Below the pieces are notes generated by a model that worked only from the letters and a program-made list of their open reading frames with translations, was not told the origin of the DNA and did not search any database. A stretch of DNA of 64,000 bases from Chitinibacter bivalviorum (GTDB lineage: Bacteria; Pseudomonadota; Gammaproteobacteria; Burkholderiales; Chitinibacteraceae): assembly GCF_013403565.1 (NCBI RefSeq), contig NZ_CP058627.1, positions 992,001 through 1,056,000 on the forward strand. The letters are read 5' to 3'. The position numbers were made by a program, and so were the translations under genes. This document shows positions 61,046 to 64,000 of this stretch, in pieces; position 1 is the stretch's first letter; each line of letters starts with the position of its first letter.

Positions 61046-61609
61046 TTATTGCATGTTCAGTGTCTGCCGCAACTTATTCGTGTAGTCGAAGCAAATCCGG
61101 TAGTCGGCAGCTAATTTGTTGGCGTCTCGGGTGAGATCGAGAAGATTTGCAGTAATCGAGTCTGGAAGTCGAATGCTGGCGGTTCCGGAAGCGTTGGTGG
61201 CGGTGGAACTTTGATTGCTGGTGTTTGTACTACTGCACCTGGTGCTTCCTGCGTCGGGTTTGAAGCGCAAGCCACCAGCAGCAGCGATGCGGCGCACATT
61301 ATCAGCATTGATTTTATTGATTTGGATTTCATACAACGCCCTTTGTTGGTTGAGCTGCCCAATAATATCAGCCAGCAGTGATTGAAGATCGGCGACTTTC
61401 TTTGTTGCCAGAGCCAATTGGTTGGAGGCCTGAGCCTTTTGCTCATTCAGTGCTGCGTTATGGTTGGATATCACTGTATTCAGCTCCGCATCTGCAAAAT
61501 GCTTTTCGACAGCAAAGCCTGTTCCAAAACTAATGGCGCCAATAAGTAGCGCACAAATAAGCAGTGCAGCCATTCGGTATTCGGCAGGAATTAGATTGAA
61601 CATATTCAC
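61046..61609 (-). CDS. Rz-like inner-membrane spanin
   Basis: 187 aa. N-terminal membrane helix (MAALLICALLIGAISFGTGFA), a coiled-coil periplasmic part (NAALNEQKAQASNQLALATKKVADLQSLL), Ser/Thr-rich linker and a C-terminal helical part. This is the i-spanin layout (DUF2514/Rz type): it joins the outer-membrane lipoprotein Rz1 to disrupt the outer membrane at lysis. An Rz1-like frame is embedded inside it. Overlaps the endolysin stop by 4 nt. Confidence 0.82.
   Translation of the reverse strand: MNMFNLIPAEYRMAALLICALLIGAISFGTGFAVEKHFADAELNTVISNHNAALNEQKAQASNQLALATKKVADLQSLLADIIGQLNQQRALYEIQINKINADNVRRIAAAGGLRFKPDAGSTRCSSTNTSNQSSTATNASGTASIRLPDSITANLLDLTRDANKLAADYRICFDYTNKLRQTLNMQ
61111..61332 (-). 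CDS. Rz1-like outer-membrane lipoprotein spanin, embedded in Rz
   Basis: 73 aa in a different frame wholly inside the Rz gene. MKSKSIKSMLIMCAASLLLVACASN is a lipoprotein signal with lipobox LVAC, and the mature part is proline-rich (KVPPPPTLPEPPAF). Nested Rz/Rz1 genes are a known phage architecture, which makes this otherwise shadow-like frame credible. Start at 61332 is chosen for the lipoprotein signal. Confidence 0.82.
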   Translation of the reverse strand: MKSKSIKSMLIMCAASLLLVACASNPTQEAPGAVVQTPAIKVPPPPTLPEPPAFDFQTRLLQIFSISPETPTN

Positions 61610-62589
61610 CCCCGATCCAAGAACGCATAGCGTGGCTGACGCACAATTAATATGTTGTGTGGATATTCTCGAGCGATATCGGCGGCAGTCCGCGAATAGC
61701 CTGGTAAGTTCTTGGCAGACTTTCCATCCGCCAGCTCAGCATGCCCAAACCATCGCGCAGGATCACAACCCGATTTGGTACTGCAAAGCGCTCGTCGTTT
61801 CGCTAATGTGCCGGGCCCAGCGTTATACCCTACCAGCATCATTGCCAGTTGCTCGCGCCGATCATCAACCCCACGAATTGACGAATAGAGACCTTTGTCT
61901 TGAAGAACCAATGCCCGAGATTGATACATTGGGTTGTAGGGCTTATCCCATGACCACCCCGCCAACAAAGCCCCATAACGTCGCTTTGCCTCGGCCATGC
62001 AATCAAACTTATCCGTTCGCGTGCACTGCCCTAGCCCGACGCCTCGCTCGTTATTGTTCTTGGCGTTTCGATTTTCAGCCCGTTCCGACCAACAATGCTT
62101 TGATTTCAGCGTGATGCAGGTTTCCTGCTCGACCTGTGCCGCAAGTGCTGACGGCATTGGATGATCAGGCCAGAACTGCATTTTTGCATCCATCACGATT
62201 GGCAGATTCTGATAGGCATTTGCTGGCAGACCTCGTGGTAGGTCAGATTCAGCATTGGCCGGACGAACAAACAGCGTCACCCCTGCCCATAACAAAGCAG
62301 CCATAAAACCAACAGTGGCAGCAAAAACGATGGCTGCGCCGATTGGATCATCAGCTGCTCGTCGCGCCGTAGAGATAAGCTGCACGCCGCCAAGCGCAAT
62401 ACGGCGCAGTAAATGCACCAGCAACACCAGTAACACCAACACAAACCCCACCACCGACAGCAGATCACCAGGTAAACCGCCCCAAGGTATAAAGTGCAAT
62501 GAGGCGGCTAACACCAAAGCCAGGATTAGCCACTGGCCCACCCGATGAAAATCACCTCGCAATTCATTCCATACTTGATTCCACTTCAT
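61606..62589 (-). CDS. Membrane-anchored transglycosylase endolysin
   Basis: 327 aa. Two or three N-terminal membrane segments (VGQWLILALVLAASLHFIPW; LLSVVGFVLVLLVLLVHLL; AAIVFAATVGFMAALLWAGVTLFV), then a lytic transglycosylase domain from about residue 140 with catalytic Glu in AAQVEQETCI, GVGLGQ and MMLVGYNAGPGTL. Disulphide-forming Cys pairs occur in the enzyme domain. It looks like a phage endolysin carrying its own membrane segments. Stop and start overlaps with Rz and the holin-like gene show a lysis cassette. Confidence 0.83.
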   Translation of the reverse strand: MKWNQVWNELRGDFHRVGQWLILALVLAASLHFIPWGGLPGDLLSVVGFVLVLLVLLVHLLRRIALGGVQLISTARRAADDPIGAAIVFAATVGFMAALLWAGVTLFVRPANAESDLPRGLPANAYQNLPIVMDAKMQFWPDHPMPSALAAQVEQETCITLKSKHCWSERAENRNAKNNNERGVGLGQCTRTDKFDCMAEAKRRYGALLAGWSWDKPYNPMYQSRALVLQDKGLYSSIRGVDDRREQLAMMLVGYNAGPGTLAKRRALCSTKSGCDPARWFGHAELADGKSAKNLPGYSRTAADIAREYPHNILIVRQPRYAFLDRG

Positions 62590-63032
62590 GATTTAATCCC
62601 CGTTTTAAGCCACAGCCAAACCAGTGCAATTGCCCCGCCGATGCCCGTTGCCCATTTCAGAAAGCCACCCAAAGCGCTCAAAACAGCCACCGTACCGCGC
62701 GCGCTGTCATAGACTTCAAGCAGTGATTTAATGTCTTCCAGAAGCTGCTTGACCTCCGTGACGTGCTGGCTGTGCGTATCCACCAGCAAGTCAATCCGTC
62801 GGATATCTGCACAACTCTGATCGTTTTTGCGCTCGATTTCGTTGAAACGCTCTGCGCCTAATTCCAATCGTCGATCAAATCCCTCTGCCCGGCTTTCTAA
62901 CTGTCGCAACGCCTCGCGTAACTGGCTCACCAACTCAGCCAATTGAAAATACTGCGCCCACGTTGGTAACGGCATGCCGTGCATCGTGCGACCTAATTCT
63001 TCGAAGTCAATTTCGTTTTTCTGTTCGCCCAT
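62586..63032 (-). CDS. Coiled-coil single-pass membrane protein (holin-like)
   Basis: 148 aa. A long coiled-coil (residues 30-115, SQLREALRQLESRAEGFDRRLE) and one C-terminal membrane helix (ATGIGGAIALVWLWLKTG). The architecture resembles XhlA-type haemolysin/holin partners and DUF phage proteins upstream of endolysins. Directly coupled to the endolysin gene (4 nt overlap). A holin or holin-partner role is inferred. Confidence 0.68.
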   Translation of the reverse strand: MGEQKNEIDFEELGRTMHGMPLPTWAQYFQLAELVSQLREALRQLESRAEGFDRRLELGAERFNEIERKNDQSCADIRRIDLLVDTHSQHVTEVKQLLEDIKSLLEVYDSARGTVAVLSALGGFLKWATGIGGAIALVWLWLKTGIKS

Positions 63033-63069
63033 ATCGCCCCCTAGGCAAAAAAATCCCGCACTTGGCGGG

Positions 63070-63579
63070 TTATTGTTTTTTGATCTGCTGAAGGGCTAAA
63101 TTACGCCCAGAGAATGGATTACATCGATGTACGATCGGTATTCGCTCACGTGGGTCGCGATATAAATTGCCAAGCTTCCAGCCGATACGCAGATTCCACG
63201 GCGAATGGCTAATTTCAAAAGCACGGAGGCCAGTTCCGTCCCGAGCGAGTAGCAGATAGCCGCCGACCCAATCATGCTTTATGAGCTTTAGTGTTAAAGG
63301 GTCAAAGCCGATGCCGAGCCATTCTGAAAACCCAGCGGCCGGATTGCGCCACTGCCACAACACATACGTCCACCAGCCCGCTTTGTGCGTTGCGCAGAAG
63401 TTCGCATCACCGTCGCAGCCATCCATGCGCGAATCTGGCGTTTGAAACCACCACAAACAGCGAGGCAGATAGCCGTCAGAATGCACAAAGAGCGCAATCA
63501 GCGGGGCCAGCAGCATGGCCAGCACCGTAAACCCGAAATCCAGCAAGGCCAGCAATGGCCAAAGCAGCACCACCCACAT
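63070..63579 (-). CDS. Phage membrane protein, DUF7338-like
   Basis: 169 aa. N-terminal membrane hairpin (WVVLLWPLLALLDFGFTVLAMLLAPLIALFV), then a soluble Trp/Cys-rich part (CLWWFQTPDSRMDGCDGD, GWWTYVLWQWRNPAAGFSEWLG, SPWNLRIGWKLGNLYRDP). Resembles proteins found in lysis regions of tailed phages; the function is unknown. Lies 37 nt before the holin-like gene. Confidence 0.65.
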   Translation of the reverse strand: MWVVLLWPLLALLDFGFTVLAMLLAPLIALFVHSDGYLPRCLWWFQTPDSRMDGCDGDANFCATHKAGWWTYVLWQWRNPAAGFSEWLGIGFDPLTLKLIKHDWVGGYLLLARDGTGLRAFEISHSPWNLRIGWKLGNLYRDPRERIPIVHRCNPFSGRNLALQQIKKQ

Positions 63580-63580
63580 A

Positions 63581-64000
63581 TCAAACCCCGCTTAACAATG
63601 GCAATTCGCCCAGCAATTGATCAACACTTGGTTTATCGCGCTTACCAGAATTGACCAAATCAAGCTGAGCATAGGCGTACTCCCACACCTTTGAGCGCCA
63701 TGCGCGGAACGCTTTTCCGTCGTTTTGAAATTTCGGAACGCTTGGCTCCTCGGCGTACGTCACAGCTGTTTTTATGTCGTCGTAGCCATGCGCAACAGCA
63801 GCGGCGTCAAGATGCGCTTGGATCGCGGCTGCGTAGATTTTCGCCTCTTGCTCCGATGTTGGCGGCGGGGGATCCGCAAGAATAGGATCGCCGTTTTTAT
63901 CGGCAATCATTACTTTATCGGCCGGCCGATTGGTCACAACTTCGTCATAGACTTCGCGCGGGTATTCCTTCGCGTCATCTGGCCATGTGCCTGCGGCTTC
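63581..64000 (-). CDS. Phage tail-fibre-assembly-type protein, 5' end outside window
   Basis: The frame is open to the window edge (EAAGTWPDDAKEYPREVYDEV before a possible GTG at 63937), so only the last 139 residues are visible. PPPTSEQEAKIYAAAIQAHLDAAAVAHGYDDIKTAVTYAEEP and KAFRAWRSKVWEYAYAQL, read as segments, match the C-terminal domain common to tail-fibre-associated proteins (AAxxxGYDxIxTAxTYADEP...AWRdavWayayaql). Its position ahead of the lysis cassette is usual for tail genes. Confidence 0.75.
   Translation of the reverse strand, partial: EAAGTWPDDAKEYPREVYDEVVTNRPADKVMIADKNGDPILADPPPPTSEQEAKIYAAAIQAHLDAAAVAHGYDDIKTAVTYAEEPSVPKFQNDGKAFRAWRSKVWEYAYAQLDLVNSGKRDKPSVDQLLGELPLLSGV

Larger units (their letters stand above)
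60895..64000 (-). mobile_element. End of a second, tRNA-Ser-integrated prophage (partial)
   Basis: From the tRNA fragment rightward all genes run leftward and are phage lysis or tail genes: Rz/Rz1, transglycosylase endolysin, holin-like protein, membrane protein, tail-fibre-type protein. The orientation of the fragment places phage DNA at higher coordinates and host DNA at lower ones. The integrase and structural genes should be outside the window. Confidence 0.8.

Noticed and set aside
1..64000. CRISPR arrays or rRNA genes
   Set aside because: No regularly spaced 24-40 bp direct repeats and no rRNA-like conserved stretches were seen on either strand.

Overview
The window looks like a chromosome segment of a betaproteobacterium, most likely of the Neisseriales (Chromobacteriaceae-like). 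This is inferred from the protein flavour of the nusB-ribH-ribBA-ribE-ribD-nrdR-glyA block, a PEP-CTERM protein, a TIGR02281-type membrane retropepsin and a dif site of the usual proteobacterial type. No database search was possible, so genus is not claimed. A chromosomal dif sequence at about 19.7 kb implies that the window spans the replication terminus.

Layout. (1) 0-2.8 kb: the end of a hybrid histidine kinase and an HD-GYP response regulator. (2) 2.8-9.7 kb: a Fur-box-controlled siderophore locus with a TonB receptor, a FhuF-like reductase and a FhuC/FhuB/FhuD-type importer. (3) 9.83-19.70 kb: a 9.86 kb integrated element bounded by a 16 bp direct repeat that is half of a dif site. It encodes a repressor, a winged-helix replication protein, a packaging ATPase, a PM2 P2-like major capsid protein, many small membrane proteins, a collar/spike-like protein and a lytic transglycosylase. 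It has no integrase of its own. I read it as a tailless, membrane-containing, corticovirus-like prophage that uses host XerCD at dif. (4) 19.9-38.8 kb: core chromosome. This holds adhE, a retropepsin, an ABC-F protein, the pgpA-thiL-nusB-rib cluster, nrdR, glyA, a CorA-like protein, a purine-salvage trio (hpt, apt, permease), a manganese exporter under a yybP-ykoY riboswitch, and a low-molecular-weight phosphatase.

(5) 38.9-49.3 kb: a wrecked junction. A type VI secretion remnant (tssG plus the C-terminal part of tssF) is joined in frame, through a truncated IS21 IstA transposase, to the N-terminal half of a type I restriction specificity subunit. Behind it lie a frameshifted hsdM, a hipBA pair and an intact-looking hsdR. 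(6) 49.4-60.8 kb: a mobile-element dump. It contains an HUH replication gene with an AlpA-like regulator, an IS3 element split by an IS30 element, an IS66 element splitting an EF-hand protein gene, a PEP-CTERM protein, a serine recombinase, paired 20 bp palindromes and a GIY-YIG/NUMOD3 endonuclease. (7) 60.9-64.0 kb: a second prophage, probably tailed, whose boundary is a 3' fragment of tRNA-Ser. Its lysis genes (Rz/Rz1, transglycosylase endolysin, holin-like protein) come next, and a tail-fibre-type gene runs off the window.

The most notable features are the dif-integrated PM2-like prophage, the three-part hsdS-istA-tssF reading frame, and a GGGTATTRCC palindrome family present at three sites, one of them exactly at the hsdS/istA junction.
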